The notes beneath the pieces are model-generated. The model had not been told where the DNA came from, ran no database searches, and saw only the letters and a list, made by a program, of their open reading frames with translations. 64,000 nt of DNA from Chryseobacterium luquanense (GTDB lineage Bacteria > Bacteroidota > Bacteroidia > Flavobacteriales > Weeksellaceae): NCBI RefSeq assembly GCF_026460945.1, contig NZ_JAOVZV010000015.1, positions 124,001 to 188,000 on the forward strand, in the 5' to 3' direction. Position numbers and translations under genes: made by a program. Below, piece by piece: positions 25,110 through 33,958 of this stretch. Numbering within the stretch: the stretch's first letter is position 1; every line of letters begins with the position of its first letter.

Positions 25110-25517
25110 TTAGTTAAACTTTGCTAAATAAAAATCTTCCTTGCTTCGCATTAATTGTTCTTCTTCTTCCGTTTTATCTTTATATCCGGAAAGATGAAGA
25201 ACGCCATGAGCCAAAACTCTTCTCAGTTCTTCTTCATAATCTTTCGATAGGGTAGAAGCGTTATCTGAAATCCGCTGCAAAGATACGAAAATCTCACCGC
25301 TTATAGTTTTGCCTTTTACATAGTCGAAAGTGATGATGTCTGTGTAGTAATCATGCTGAAGATAATCTTGATTTACTTTCAATAAATAGTCGTCATTACA
25401 GAAAATATAATTGATTTCACCTAGTTTTTTTCCTTCTGAAAGAATAATTTCTTCCAGCCATTTTGTGTAATCTGTATTTACAGATTCGGATAAGTTTTCG
25501 TAAAAGAATTGTATCAT
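25110..25517 (-). CDS. ybeY: rRNA maturation RNase YbeY
   Basis: A 135-residue protein of the YbeY family (16S rRNA 3'-end processing and ribosome quality control). The family's metal motif is H-G-x-L-H-L-x-G-Y-D-H; here it reads HGVLHLSGYKDK (about residues 107-118), so the third His is replaced although the first two are kept. I recall this form from other Bacteroidota, so it is probably not a broken gene. It starts 4 bp after the patatin gene stop and is last in the murF/alr run. Confidence 0.9.
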   Translation of the reverse strand: MIQFFYENLSESVNTDYTKWLEEIILSEGKKLGEINYIFCNDDYLLKVNQDYLQHDYYTDIITFDYVKGKTISGEIFVSLQRISDNASTLSKDYEEELRRVLAHGVLHLSGYKDKTEEEEQLMRSKEDFYLAKFN

Positions 25518-25521
25518 GATT

Positions 25522-27678
25522 TTAAAACCAGTGTCCTAAGATAACACTGAATATACCTTTTTGATTGTTTTTTAGAGAATGTCCAAAGTTGAATTTTATT
25601 TGCCCGAAAGGAGATTTGTAACCGATGCTTCCACCTATAGAACTGTAGTTAACTTTTACCGCATCTTCAAAACTAATATCATTCGATAAATTAGCGAATG
25701 AGAAATTTCCGCTCAGGAAAAAGCTTTTATTAAATTTAAATTGAATATCATTAGAAATCAATGCAACGTTATTGCTATTGAGCTGTGCAAAATAAAAGCC
25801 ATTGAACGTTTTAAAATTAATAACGTTCTGTTCAAAAATTCCTCCTAATCTGTATTGATAGAAATCTGGAAGATTATCACCAATCGTTATTCCTCCATAT
25901 AAATTCAAATGATAACTAAATTGTCTCGACAAAGGAATGTTGATTCTGATATCTGCTTTCACCTGAACGACTCTTTTTTCAACTTCGGATTTAAGCAGAT
26001 CAATAACTTTACCTTCAGCATTTAGATAAAATCCCTTGGTAGGAAAATCACGGTCATTTTGAGTATCGCTTTTCAAAAATACGTATGGATTGAGAAAGCG
26101 ATTGTATCTTTTGTTTGTACCATTCATTTCAGCTTCGAAATAATCATGACTAATTCCTGTTCCGATTGCAAATTTATCTTTCCAGACCGATTGTATATAA
26201 ACTTCGTTTCGCAACCATTCCCATTTATCTATATTGATATTGTTATTGCCTTTCAGATCGAAGCTCATCCCTGAAGAATAAATTCCAAATCCGGGAATAT
26301 AGCCATTATCGATAAAATAGTTTAGATAGTATCTTGGCTTATCTCCAACTATGACATCAAGCGAAAGATTTGAATTTTTAAATAAAAGTCTTTTAGCAGA
26401 ATAATTTAATAAAAGACCAGTCTTGAAAATCTCATCATAATGTAATCCAACTTTCAGAAAATGTCTAGCTTCATCTTCAGTTACATATAGTTTGAGATAA
26501 TTGAAATTGTTTTCTGTTACAATATCATAATTGATAAAACGGTAATTATTAGTTGCGACTAATTTATCTAAACCTTTATTAATGCTTCCATAAGTTTGCA
26601 TAGATGGAAGACGAAGCCCCATTTTACCGAGAACGTAGTTTTTGCCGTAGATTTTCCCTCCATCTATCGATATACTATCAATCTTATATACATTGGAATA
26701 GATTGAATTTACGGGCTGTCTAAGACGGTCAAATTCACGTTTTGGAAGCTGATCTAAAACTGCCGAATATTTCAAGCCTTCTACATAGCCGCTATCAAGA
26801 ATTTTCTTTTTGTCGTCATAGCTCGTAGCAGTCATTCCTGTTAGATTTGGTTTGATATTGATATCAGTATATTTATATTGCCTTCTTGTATCTTTTTGAA
26901 TCCCGAAATCAATCACCTGGTTTAAAATAGAAATGATATTATTTAAATCTTCTCTTTTTGAAAGGTCTTGATTTAAATCTACACCAATTACAATATCAAT
27001 TCCTTTTTCTTTCAATGGTTTTGAAGGATAATTAACTGTCATCGCTCCGTCAATATAAATACTGTCACCAATTTTTACAGGATCCATTAGGGAAGGAAAT
27101 GCAGAACTTGCCATAATTGATTGTACCAAATCTCCTTTTTCAAAAATTTCCATGTTGCCGCTTTCAAGATTTGTAGCAACGCATAGGAAAGGAATTGGAA
27201 GTTTAGAAAAATCATTGATATTCGAAACGTTTTTAAATAATTCTTTTAAAAGATAAACATTTTTTTGTCCGGAACTGATAGAAGAGGGAAGTGTAATTTT
27301 TCCATTTTTTAAAGGAATTGAAAATAAGTATTTATCAACTGATTTATTAAAAAAAGTACTTTCTTTTCTTGATTTTGGATCTCGTATTAATGAGTAAAAA
27401 TCGGTGTCCATCACAATCTTTTCAATTTCTTTACCAGAATATCCTGATGCATACAATCCACCAACGATTGCACCCATACTTGTTCCTGAAATGTAATCGA
27501 CTTTTACACCTAAAGAATCTAAAACTTTTAGAACTCCTACATGAGAAAATCCTTTTGCTCCGCCGCCTGCAAGTGAAAGTCCGATTCTTGGATTTTTTGG
27601 AATGACCAAGTTTTTCTTTACTTGAGACTGAATCAAAAGTAATTGAAATGCAAATAAAAGAATCAGGAGTTTTCTCAT
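25522..27678 (-). CDS. Patatin-like phospholipase with BamA-type outer-membrane barrel
   Basis: A 718-residue two-part protein with a signal peptide (MRKLLILLFAFQLLLIQSQ). The patatin domain (about 32-230) has the oxyanion loop GGGAKGFSHVG, nucleophile GTSMG and catalytic Asp in DGAMTVNYP. The rest is a POTRA-like linker (about 310-380) and a C-terminal barrel (about 400-718) ending in FGHSLKNNQKGIFSVILGHWF, the surface-antigen type. The layout resembles PlpD of type Vd autotransporters. It may secrete or anchor a phospholipase at the cell surface. It starts 2 bp after murF/alr and precedes ybeY by 4 bp. Confidence 0.92.
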   Translation of the reverse strand: MRKLLILLFAFQLLLIQSQVKKNLVIPKNPRIGLSLAGGGAKGFSHVGVLKVLDSLGVKVDYISGTSMGAIVGGLYASGYSGKEIEKIVMDTDFYSLIRDPKSRKESTFFNKSVDKYLFSIPLKNGKITLPSSISSGQKNVYLLKELFKNVSNINDFSKLPIPFLCVATNLESGNMEIFEKGDLVQSIMASSAFPSLMDPVKIGDSIYIDGAMTVNYPSKPLKEKGIDIVIGVDLNQDLSKREDLNNIISILNQVIDFGIQKDTRRQYKYTDINIKPNLTGMTATSYDDKKKILDSGYVEGLKYSAVLDQLPKREFDRLRQPVNSIYSNVYKIDSISIDGGKIYGKNYVLGKMGLRLPSMQTYGSINKGLDKLVATNNYRFINYDIVTENNFNYLKLYVTEDEARHFLKVGLHYDEIFKTGLLLNYSAKRLLFKNSNLSLDVIVGDKPRYYLNYFIDNGYIPGFGIYSSGMSFDLKGNNNINIDKWEWLRNEVYIQSVWKDKFAIGTGISHDYFEAEMNGTNKRYNRFLNPYVFLKSDTQNDRDFPTKGFYLNAEGKVIDLLKSEVEKRVVQVKADIRINIPLSRQFSYHLNLYGGITIGDNLPDFYQYRLGGIFEQNVINFKTFNGFYFAQLNSNNVALISNDIQFKFNKSFFLSGNFSFANLSNDISFEDAVKVNYSSIGGSIGYKSPFGQIKFNFGHSLKNNQKGIFSVILGHWF

Positions 27679-27680
27679 AG

Positions 27681-30128
27681 TTAATCTTTTACATAAATCC
27701 GTTTTACACGAGGTGAAATGGAGGTTAATACTTCATAAGTGATAGTTTTGCAGTATTCTGCAAATTCTTTTAAAGTTGGTTTTGCATTAAAAACGGTAAC
27801 GGTATCGCCTTCTTTTACATTCGGAATATGATCAATATTAATCATCATCATATCCATGCAAATGCTTCCTACAATCGGAGCTAAGCGTTTATTAACCCCA
27901 ACATTTCCGATTTGATTTCCAATTAATCTCGGAATTCCGTCTGCATATCCAACGGGAATTGTGGCTATTTTTGTATTATGATCAGCTTTAAATCTTCTGC
28001 TGTAACCAACAGATTCTCCGTTTTCTACTAAAGAAATTTGTGATATTACGGTTTTAAAACTTACAACAGATTGTAATTGTTTTTGTATTTCACTATTTGG
28101 TGATTCTCCTAACATTCCGATGCCAATTCTCACCATATCATATTGATGATCGGTGTAGCTTGTAATTCCTGATGAATTTAATATATGTCGAATAGGAGTG
28201 TATCTCAATTTTTTAATCAAATAGCTTGAATTTTTTTCAAATGTTTCCAGCTGATTTAATGTAAACTCTTTCTCCTCTGGTATATCTGAAGACGAAAGAT
28301 GGCTGAAAATACTTTGAACTTTTACATTCATTTTATTTAAAGTTTCGCTCAGCTGATCTAATTCATATTCCTTAAAACCAAGACGATGCATCCCAGTTTC
28401 GAGTTTAATGTGGATAGGATATTTTTTATCAAAACCCGATTTTTGAACCGCTGCGTAAAACAATTCTAAAACACGGAAACTGTAAATTTCAGGTTCTAAA
28501 TTGTATTCAATCACTGTATCATAACTGTGTTGCTCAGGATTCATTACAACAATAGGAACCGTAATTCCTTTTTTTCGAAGTTCAACGCCTTCATCAACGA
28601 AAGCAACTCCTAAATAATCAATATGATGATGCTGCAAAAATTCTGAAATTTCATAACTTCCTAATCCATAAGAGTTTGCTTTTACCATTGCCATCATTTT
28701 TGTGGCTGGCTTAAGTAAGGATTTATGATAATTAATATTGTGCAGAAGTGCATTTAAATTAATTTCTAAAACTGTATCATGCTTTCTGAGCTCAAGTAAA
28801 TCTTTTATTTTTTCAATCTCAAATTTTCTTGCACCTTTCAGTAAAATGATTTGATTTTCTAGCTCTGTAAGATGTTTACTGTCAATTAATTCCTGTGTAT
28901 TAATGAAAGTATATGTTTTAGATTTAAATAAATCACTGAAATTTGATATTTCGTTACCAATTAAGAAAACAGAATCGAATTTTTGTTCGTTTACCAAATC
29001 TGAAACTTCTTCGTATAATTCTTTAGAATTAAAATTGACATCAAAAATATCGGTTAAAACCAAAGATTTTTTAGATTTATTGTATTCATTTAAAAACTGA
29101 AGAGCAGTTTTCAATGAGTCTAAGTCAAGATTAAAGGAATCATTAATAATGATATTGCTTTTTATTCCTTCAATCGCTTCAAGTCGCATTTCAACGGCCT
29201 TTAAAGTGTTGATTTTCTCAACAATCTTTTGATTTTCGATTCCTAGATCCTTTAGAACTGTTACAAGAGCCAAAGCATTGGTTAATGTCGCTTCGTCTCT
29301 TTGATGCACAGGGAAAGAAATTTCTTCGTCAAAATATTTTACAATAAGATTTTCTTCTTTTGAATTTAAATTTTTAAAATAAACCTGATTACTTTCCTTA
29401 AAACCGTAAGTAATTAATTTTTTACTTGAATAGAGATTATTTATTTTATTTAAAACCAATTGATTGTCTCCATTAAAAATAATTACCTCAGAATCTTTAA
29501 AAAGTTTGATTTTTTCATCAATCAATTCTTCTTCCGATTTGAAATTAGCAAGATGGGCAGTTCCAATGTGCGTTAGTAAACCAATTTGAGGGCTAAAAAT
29601 GTTTTCAAGTTTCTGCATTTCATCAGGTTTAGAAATCCCGACTTCAAAAATTCCAAGTTTGTGAGAATCATTAATCTGAAGCAGAGAAAGTGGAAGACCA
29701 ATCTGAGAATTGAAACTTTTCGGGCTTTTTACTGTCGGAAATTCATTCCAAAGACATTGATAAAGCCATTCTTTTAAAATAGTTTTACCATTACTTCCTG
29801 TAATGCCGATGGATTTTAGATGAGAATTTCCAAAGTGATATTTGGCTAGATCTTGAATAAATTCCACAGAATTTTCAACAATAATCCAATTGACATTCTC
29901 AAACTGAGGATAATGATGTTCGGAAATAATAATTTTTATTCCTCTATCAATCGCAGATTCAATAAATTTTTCTCCGGAATTTTTATGCGTGTTGATGGCT
30001 ATGAAAGCAGTATTTTTTGTAGAATAAATAATCCTGCTGTCAAAAGCTATGTTTTTTATAACTAAATTTTTATCACCAATGACTTTTGCGTTGGCAATCT
30101 CTGCAATTTGTTTGATGGTATAATTCAT
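27681..30128 (-). CDS. murF/alr: Bifunctional MurF/alanine racemase fusion
   Basis: An 815-residue fusion. The N-terminal half (about 1-440) is MurF: P-loop SIGITGSNGKTILKE and later TNALALVTVLKDLG; it ligates D-Ala-D-Ala to UDP-MurNAc-tripeptide. The C-terminal half (about 450-815) is alanine racemase: MAMVKANSYGLG holds the PLP lysine, and the barrel ends with PVGYADGIPRL and GSICMDMMMINID. The fusion supplies substrate and ligase together and is known across Bacteroidota. The downstream patatin and ybeY genes are separated by 2-4 bp. Confidence 0.95.
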   Translation of the reverse strand: MNYTIKQIAEIANAKVIGDKNLVIKNIAFDSRIIYSTKNTAFIAINTHKNSGEKFIESAIDRGIKIIISEHHYPQFENVNWIIVENSVEFIQDLAKYHFGNSHLKSIGITGSNGKTILKEWLYQCLWNEFPTVKSPKSFNSQIGLPLSLLQINDSHKLGIFEVGISKPDEMQKLENIFSPQIGLLTHIGTAHLANFKSEEELIDEKIKLFKDSEVIIFNGDNQLVLNKINNLYSSKKLITYGFKESNQVYFKNLNSKEENLIVKYFDEEISFPVHQRDEATLTNALALVTVLKDLGIENQKIVEKINTLKAVEMRLEAIEGIKSNIIINDSFNLDLDSLKTALQFLNEYNKSKKSLVLTDIFDVNFNSKELYEEVSDLVNEQKFDSVFLIGNEISNFSDLFKSKTYTFINTQELIDSKHLTELENQIILLKGARKFEIEKIKDLLELRKHDTVLEINLNALLHNINYHKSLLKPATKMMAMVKANSYGLGSYEISEFLQHHHIDYLGVAFVDEGVELRKKGITVPIVVMNPEQHSYDTVIEYNLEPEIYSFRVLELFYAAVQKSGFDKKYPIHIKLETGMHRLGFKEYELDQLSETLNKMNVKVQSIFSHLSSSDIPEEKEFTLNQLETFEKNSSYLIKKLRYTPIRHILNSSGITSYTDHQYDMVRIGIGMLGESPNSEIQKQLQSVVSFKTVISQISLVENGESVGYSRRFKADHNTKIATIPVGYADGIPRLIGNQIGNVGVNKRLAPIVGSICMDMMMINIDHIPNVKEGDTVTVFNAKPTLKEFAEYCKTITYEVLTSISPRVKRIYVKD

Positions 30129-30288
30129 TGGTGCCCTTTCTGCTTATTTTTTTAGTGTTATTGGTTAATCGCAAAGAAGCAATTTTTAATTTAAGTAAGT
30201 TATTTATTTAAAAGCACTTCGGCAGGCTAAGTGTGATAAAAAAAAATTAAAAATAAATTTGATTTCAAAGAATTAATTTGCCTTAATT
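30129..30288. repeat. Intergenic region with dispersed repeat word
   Basis: The gap contains AAGCACTTCGGCAGGCTAAG (from 30220) followed by TGTGATAAA. I recall similar CTTCGGCAGGCT(C)AGTGTGA words in the spacers of many Bacteroidota genomes. No gene and no -7 element are recognised for murF/alr. Confidence 0.45.
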
Positions 30289-30873
30289 TTATTTCTTATT
30301 TAAAACTTCTTCCACAAAAATCCTTCTGCTCACAGCATCATAAGCTTCTGTTTCTCCCAATTCTACAAGATCTTTTCCGGAAGATGTTCTCATGGAATAA
30401 TTGGCTAAATTTCCTGTTCTTCTGCAAATGGCGTGAACTTTCGTAACATATTCTGCCGTTGCCATCAAATTGGGCATCGGTCCGAAAGGACGACCAAGAA
30501 AATCCATATCCAGACCTGCAATAACCACTCGTATTCCGCTGTTTGCTAATTGATTAGCTATTTCTACAATGCTTTCATCAAAAAACTGAGCTTCATCAAT
30601 TCCTACAACGTCACAATTAGATCCCAACAAAATAATTTCATTAGGATTTTCTACAGCAGTGCTGCGAATTTTGTTTTTGTTGTGTGAAACAACATCTTCT
30701 TCAGAATATCTCGTATCTGTTTTTGGTTTAAAAATTTCCACATTCTGCCCCGCCATTTCTGCTCTTCGTAATCGTCGAATCAACTCTTCGGTTTTTCCGG
30801 AAAACATTGATCCACAAATAACTTCCATCCAACCGCTCTGTTTGGAATGATTAATTGTATTTTCTAAAAACAT
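30289..30873 (-). CDS. tdk: Thymidine kinase
   Basis: A 194-residue type II thymidine kinase. P-loop GSMFSGKTEELIRRLRRAE (about 22-40), Walker B-like VVGIDEAQFFDE, lasso segment GLDMDFLGRPFGPMPNLMA and the zinc Cys segment HAICRRTGNLANYSMR. The usual C-terminal zinc cysteines are reduced here: one Cys is in CRRTGN. It phosphorylates thymidine for dTTP salvage. It is divergent from the acidic repeat protein and has a -7 element at 30903-30910. Confidence 0.95.
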   Translation of the reverse strand: MFLENTINHSKQSGWMEVICGSMFSGKTEELIRRLRRAEMAGQNVEIFKPKTDTRYSEEDVVSHNKNKIRSTAVENPNEIILLGSNCDVVGIDEAQFFDESIVEIANQLANSGIRVVIAGLDMDFLGRPFGPMPNLMATAEYVTKVHAICRRTGNLANYSMRTSSGKDLVELGETEAYDAVSRRIFVEEVLNKK

Positions 30874-30902
30874 TTGTTAAATTAGCCGTAATATTTTAAC
30901 AT

Positions 30903-30910
30903 CAAAAGTA
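30903..30910 (-). promoter_or_regulatory. Predicted -7 element for tdk
   Basis: Minus strand reads TACTTTTG, a full consensus match, about 30 bp before the tdk start. No convincing -33. Confidence 0.4.
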
Positions 30911-30933
30911 AGCAATTTTAATAAGAATCTACG

Positions 30934-32373
30934 ATGCAGAACATTCAAGATTTACAGGATAAGATTTTTTTTGAATCTAAGAATATCATTGATATTTTGG
31001 CCAAAACAAACAATGTTGACGAACTGATTTCTAAGCACGATCTGCTGAATGATCTTGCCGAAAAAATTGCTTTTTTGAAATTGTTGAATAAAAATCTGGA
31101 ACATTACAGCCAAGAAAATTCAAATTTTTCTAATTATCAGAAAGCTGAAGTTTTAATTTCAGATCATTTAGTCACAGAAGAAGAGGCAATTTTTAACAAT
31201 GAACTCAACGAAATTGGTTCTGAATCTTTTGAAGAAACTGAAAATAATGTTTTAGTTGAGGAAGAAGAAGCCATTTTTAATAATCAACTGAATGAAATTA
31301 TCGAAAGTGATTTCCATGAAAATATTGTTCAGTTAGCAGAAGAAAATCAACCTGAAGCGAACGAAAATTTTGTCTCAGATGAAATTTCAGATCATTTGGA
31401 ATTGGAAGAAGAAGCTGTTTTTAATAATCAATTGAATGAAATTGATGAAGAACCGGAAAATACAGATCAGGTTTTAAGTTTTATTGATGAAGAAAGAGTT
31501 CTGGAAGATTCTGAGCCTGAAAGTGATGATGATTTTAATGAAGAAATTTTTAATCAGGAAACTACTGAGGAAGAATTTGTTTTCAATGATCAGTTAAATG
31601 AAATTACTGAAGAAAAAGCTGAAAAATCTAATTCTGAAGAAACAGAATCTCATATTATTCCTGACATTTTTGCAACAGAACAAAATGAAGATGAAATTTT
31701 GATTGAAGAAACAGAAAGCGAATATCAATCAAACGATTTTAATCATAATCAGGAAGAAATTATCACGGAAAGTTCTAACGTTGAAACGATTTTAACTGAA
31801 ATCAAAAAAGATTCTGAAATTGAAGAAATTAAAGCTGAAGAAATCGAAGTAAAATCAGATGATTCAGAAAGAAGAAAAATTGTTGAAATTGATAAACCAA
31901 CATCAGAATCAAACCAGGAAAATCTAAAATCTGACGAAAGTTTCGAAAATATTGAAGCTTATCGTCAAGAAAAAAAGATCAAATTGGCGAATATAAGAGG
32001 TTTAAAAAATATTCAGACCTTGTTTGATGATGATCCTTTGGAAAGAGAAACTCCGCATGAAAAAGTTGAAATTCCCGTTGTAAAAGAAGACACCGGAAGT
32101 TTAATTAAAACAAATATTCCTACAGATTTTATGGAAGCTGAAAAGCAAAGACCAGAATTCAGACTTGATCTGAACGATAGAATTGCTTTCACAAAAGTAC
32201 TTTTCGGCGGAAGTCAGACAGACTTAAATGATGCAGTTTCCGAGCTAAACAGATGCAGAAATATTAACGAAGCCAAAGAATATCTGAGCGAGCTTTATTA
32301 CGATAAAAAATGGGATAAAGTAGATGAATATGCACAGAGGCTTTGGTTATTGGTAGAAAATAAATATATTTAA
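30934..32373 (+). CDS. Acidic protein with four EEEAxFNxQLNEI repeats
   Basis: Unrecognised 479-residue protein, strongly acidic. After an N-terminal helical part (about 1-70), the motif E-E-E-A-I-F-N-N-x-L-N-E-I recurs at residues 82-94, 110-122, 158-170 and 212-224 (the last reads EEEFVFNDQLNEI), two copies preceded by ISDHL. A disordered Glu/Ser/Asn stretch follows to about 345. A compact C-terminal domain (about 395-479) ends in DLNDAVSELNRCRNINEAKEYLSELYYDKKWDKV-like helices; I see it as the conserved part of a Bacteroidota family. No signal peptide. It precedes rsmI by 2 bp. The repeats could be short docking motifs. Confidence 0.7.
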   Translation: MQNIQDLQDKIFFESKNIIDILAKTNNVDELISKHDLLNDLAEKIAFLKLLNKNLEHYSQENSNFSNYQKAEVLISDHLVTEEEAIFNNELNEIGSESFEETENNVLVEEEEAIFNNQLNEIIESDFHENIVQLAEENQPEANENFVSDEISDHLELEEEAVFNNQLNEIDEEPENTDQVLSFIDEERVLEDSEPESDDDFNEEIFNQETTEEEFVFNDQLNEITEEKAEKSNSEETESHIIPDIFATEQNEDEILIEETESEYQSNDFNHNQEEIITESSNVETILTEIKKDSEIEEIKAEEIEVKSDDSERRKIVEIDKPTSESNQENLKSDESFENIEAYRQEKKIKLANIRGLKNIQTLFDDDPLERETPHEKVEIPVVKEDTGSLIKTNIPTDFMEAEKQRPEFRLDLNDRIAFTKVLFGGSQTDLNDAVSELNRCRNINEAKEYLSELYYDKKWDKVDEYAQRLWLLVENKYI

Positions 32374-32375
32374 TT

Positions 32376-33053
32376 TTGAGTGGAATTCTATATTTCGTTC
32401 CTACACCAGTTGGGAACTTAGAAGACATGACTTTCAGAGCCATAAAAGTGCTGAAAGAGGTCGATTATATTTTGTGTGAAGACACGCGAACTTCGGGAAT
32501 GCTTTTGAAACATTACGAAATTTCAAAACCTTTAAAATCTTATCATTTACACAACGAGCATACTGCAACGGAGAAAGTGATTACTGATCTTCAAAGCGGA
32601 CAAAATATAGCAATTATTACGGATGCAGGAACGCCAGGAATTTCAGATCCGGGATATTTATTGGCAAAAGCGGGTTCAGACAATAATATAGAAATGATTT
32701 GTCTTCCCGGAGCAACAGCTTTAATTCCGGCTTTGGTCGTTTCAGGATTGCCAAATAATGAATTCTTGTTCGCAGGATTTTTACCTCCCAAAAAAGGGAG
32801 ACAGACAAAATTGAAACAACTTGCAGAAGAGAAAAAGACCATTGTTTTTTATGAAAGCCCACATAAAATCAATACTACTTTAGAGCAAATCAAAGAATTT
32901 TTCGGGGATGAAACGAGAGCAAGTTTAAGCAGAGAAATTTCAAAGAAATTTGAAGAAACAAAAAGAGGTACAATTGATGAACTAATTGAATTTTCAAAAA
33001 GCAAAACTTTGAAAGGGGAGATTGTGCTGATCGTGAATAATTCGCTAAAATAA
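32376..33053 (+). CDS. rsmI: 16S rRNA (cytidine1402-2'-O)-methyltransferase RsmI
   Basis: A 225-residue tetrapyrrole-methylase-fold protein. FVPTPVGNLEDMTFRAI (about 6-22), CEDTRTSGMLLKHY, ITDAGTPGISDPGYLL, and the SFYESPH-like IVFYESPHKI are the RsmI signatures. It methylates the 2'-OH of C1402 in 16S rRNA. The start codon is TTG at 32376, only 2 bp after the upstream stop; no ATG fits the conserved N-terminus, so the TTG is needed. Confidence 0.95.
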   Translation: MSGILYFVPTPVGNLEDMTFRAIKVLKEVDYILCEDTRTSGMLLKHYEISKPLKSYHLHNEHTATEKVITDLQSGQNIAIITDAGTPGISDPGYLLAKAGSDNNIEMICLPGATALIPALVVSGLPNNEFLFAGFLPPKKGRQTKLKQLAEEKKTIVFYESPHKINTTLEQIKEFFGDETRASLSREISKKFEETKRGTIDELIEFSKSKTLKGEIVLIVNNSLK

Positions 33054-33096
33054 AAGAAAAGTAAGCTGTTGATTTATCACAAACAGCAAATTATAA

Positions 33097-33104
33097 TATC
33101 TTTG
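33097..33104 (+). promoter_or_regulatory. Predicted fabG -7 element
   Basis: TATCTTTG, a full TAnnTTTG match, 56 bp before the fabG ATG. A TTG lies 25 bp upstream, a rather long spacing for a -33. Confidence 0.5.
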
Positions 33105-33159
33105 CAAACTGATAATTTACACCACTAAATTATTTAAGTTTAAAATAAATAATCATTAT

Positions 33160-33903
33160 ATGAAACTATTAGAAGGAAAAGTAGCACTAATTACCGGAGC
33201 TACAAGAGGAATCGGGAAGGGTATTGCCGAAATTTTTGCTCAACAGGGAGCAAAAGTTGCATTTACTTATGCCGGATCTGTGGAAAAAGCGAAAGAATTA
33301 GAAACTGCTTTAAGTTTTGTAACTCAAATTAAAGGTTATCAGTCTGATGCTTCAGATTATGATGCAGCTCAGAAATTAGTGGATGATGTAATGGCTGAGT
33401 TTGGTAAAATCGATATTTTGGTAAACAATGCAGGTATTACAAAAGATAATCTTCTGATGAGAATGTCAAAAGACGATTGGGATACGATTATCAAGGTAAA
33501 TTTAGATTCTGTATTCAACCTTACGAAAGCGGTAATTAAGCCGATGATGAAAGCAAAATCTGGTTCTATTATCAACATGACTTCTGTAGTTGGGGTAAAA
33601 GGAAATGCCGGACAAGCAAATTATGCTGCTTCTAAAGCCGGAGTTATCGGGTTTACAAAATCTATTGCTTTGGAATTAGGTTCTAGAAATATTCGTTGTA
33701 ATGCAATTGCTCCAGGATTTATTGAAACTGAAATGACGGCTGCATTAGACGAAAAAACAGTTCAGGGATGGAGAGACGGAATTCCATTGAAAAGAGGAGG
33801 ACAGCCTGAAGATGTTGCAAATGCATGCGTTTTCTTTGGTAGCGAAATGTCTTCTTATATTTCCGGGCAGGTTTTAAACGTTGACGGAGGAATGTTGACT
33901 TAA
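33160..33903 (+). CDS. fabG: 3-oxoacyl-[acyl-carrier-protein] reductase FabG
   Basis: A 247-residue SDR with TGATRGIGKGIAEIFA (cofactor loop), NNAGITKDNLLMRM (typical FabG loop), Ser in NMTSVVGVKGNAGQ, YAASKAGVIGFTKS with catalytic Tyr and Lys, and the C-terminal YISGQVLNVDGGM. The LLMRM and GFIETEM segments favour FabG over general SDRs. It reduces beta-ketoacyl-ACP with NADPH in fatty-acid synthesis. It ends at a strong terminator shared with the converging TPR gene. Confidence 0.96.
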   Translation: MKLLEGKVALITGATRGIGKGIAEIFAQQGAKVAFTYAGSVEKAKELETALSFVTQIKGYQSDASDYDAAQKLVDDVMAEFGKIDILVNNAGITKDNLLMRMSKDDWDTIIKVNLDSVFNLTKAVIKPMMKAKSGSIINMTSVVGVKGNAGQANYAASKAGVIGFTKSIALELGSRNIRCNAIAPGFIETEMTAALDEKTVQGWRDGIPLKRGGQPEDVANACVFFGSEMSSYISGQVLNVDGGMLT

Positions 33904-33924
33904 GAAAATTTGAAATTTAAATAT

Positions 33925-33958
33925 AATCCCTTTCATAAGCTTTATGAAAGGGATTTTT
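33925..33958. terminator. Bidirectional terminator between fabG and the TPR-LuxR gene
   Basis: Perfect 13-bp stem AATCCCTTTCATA / TATGAAAGGGATT around AGCTT, followed by TTTTTTA. It reaches the last codons of the converging gene. Confidence 0.93.

Noticed and set aside
27681-30128. MurF-Alr fusion as a novel gene
   Set aside because: This fusion is established in Bacteroidota.
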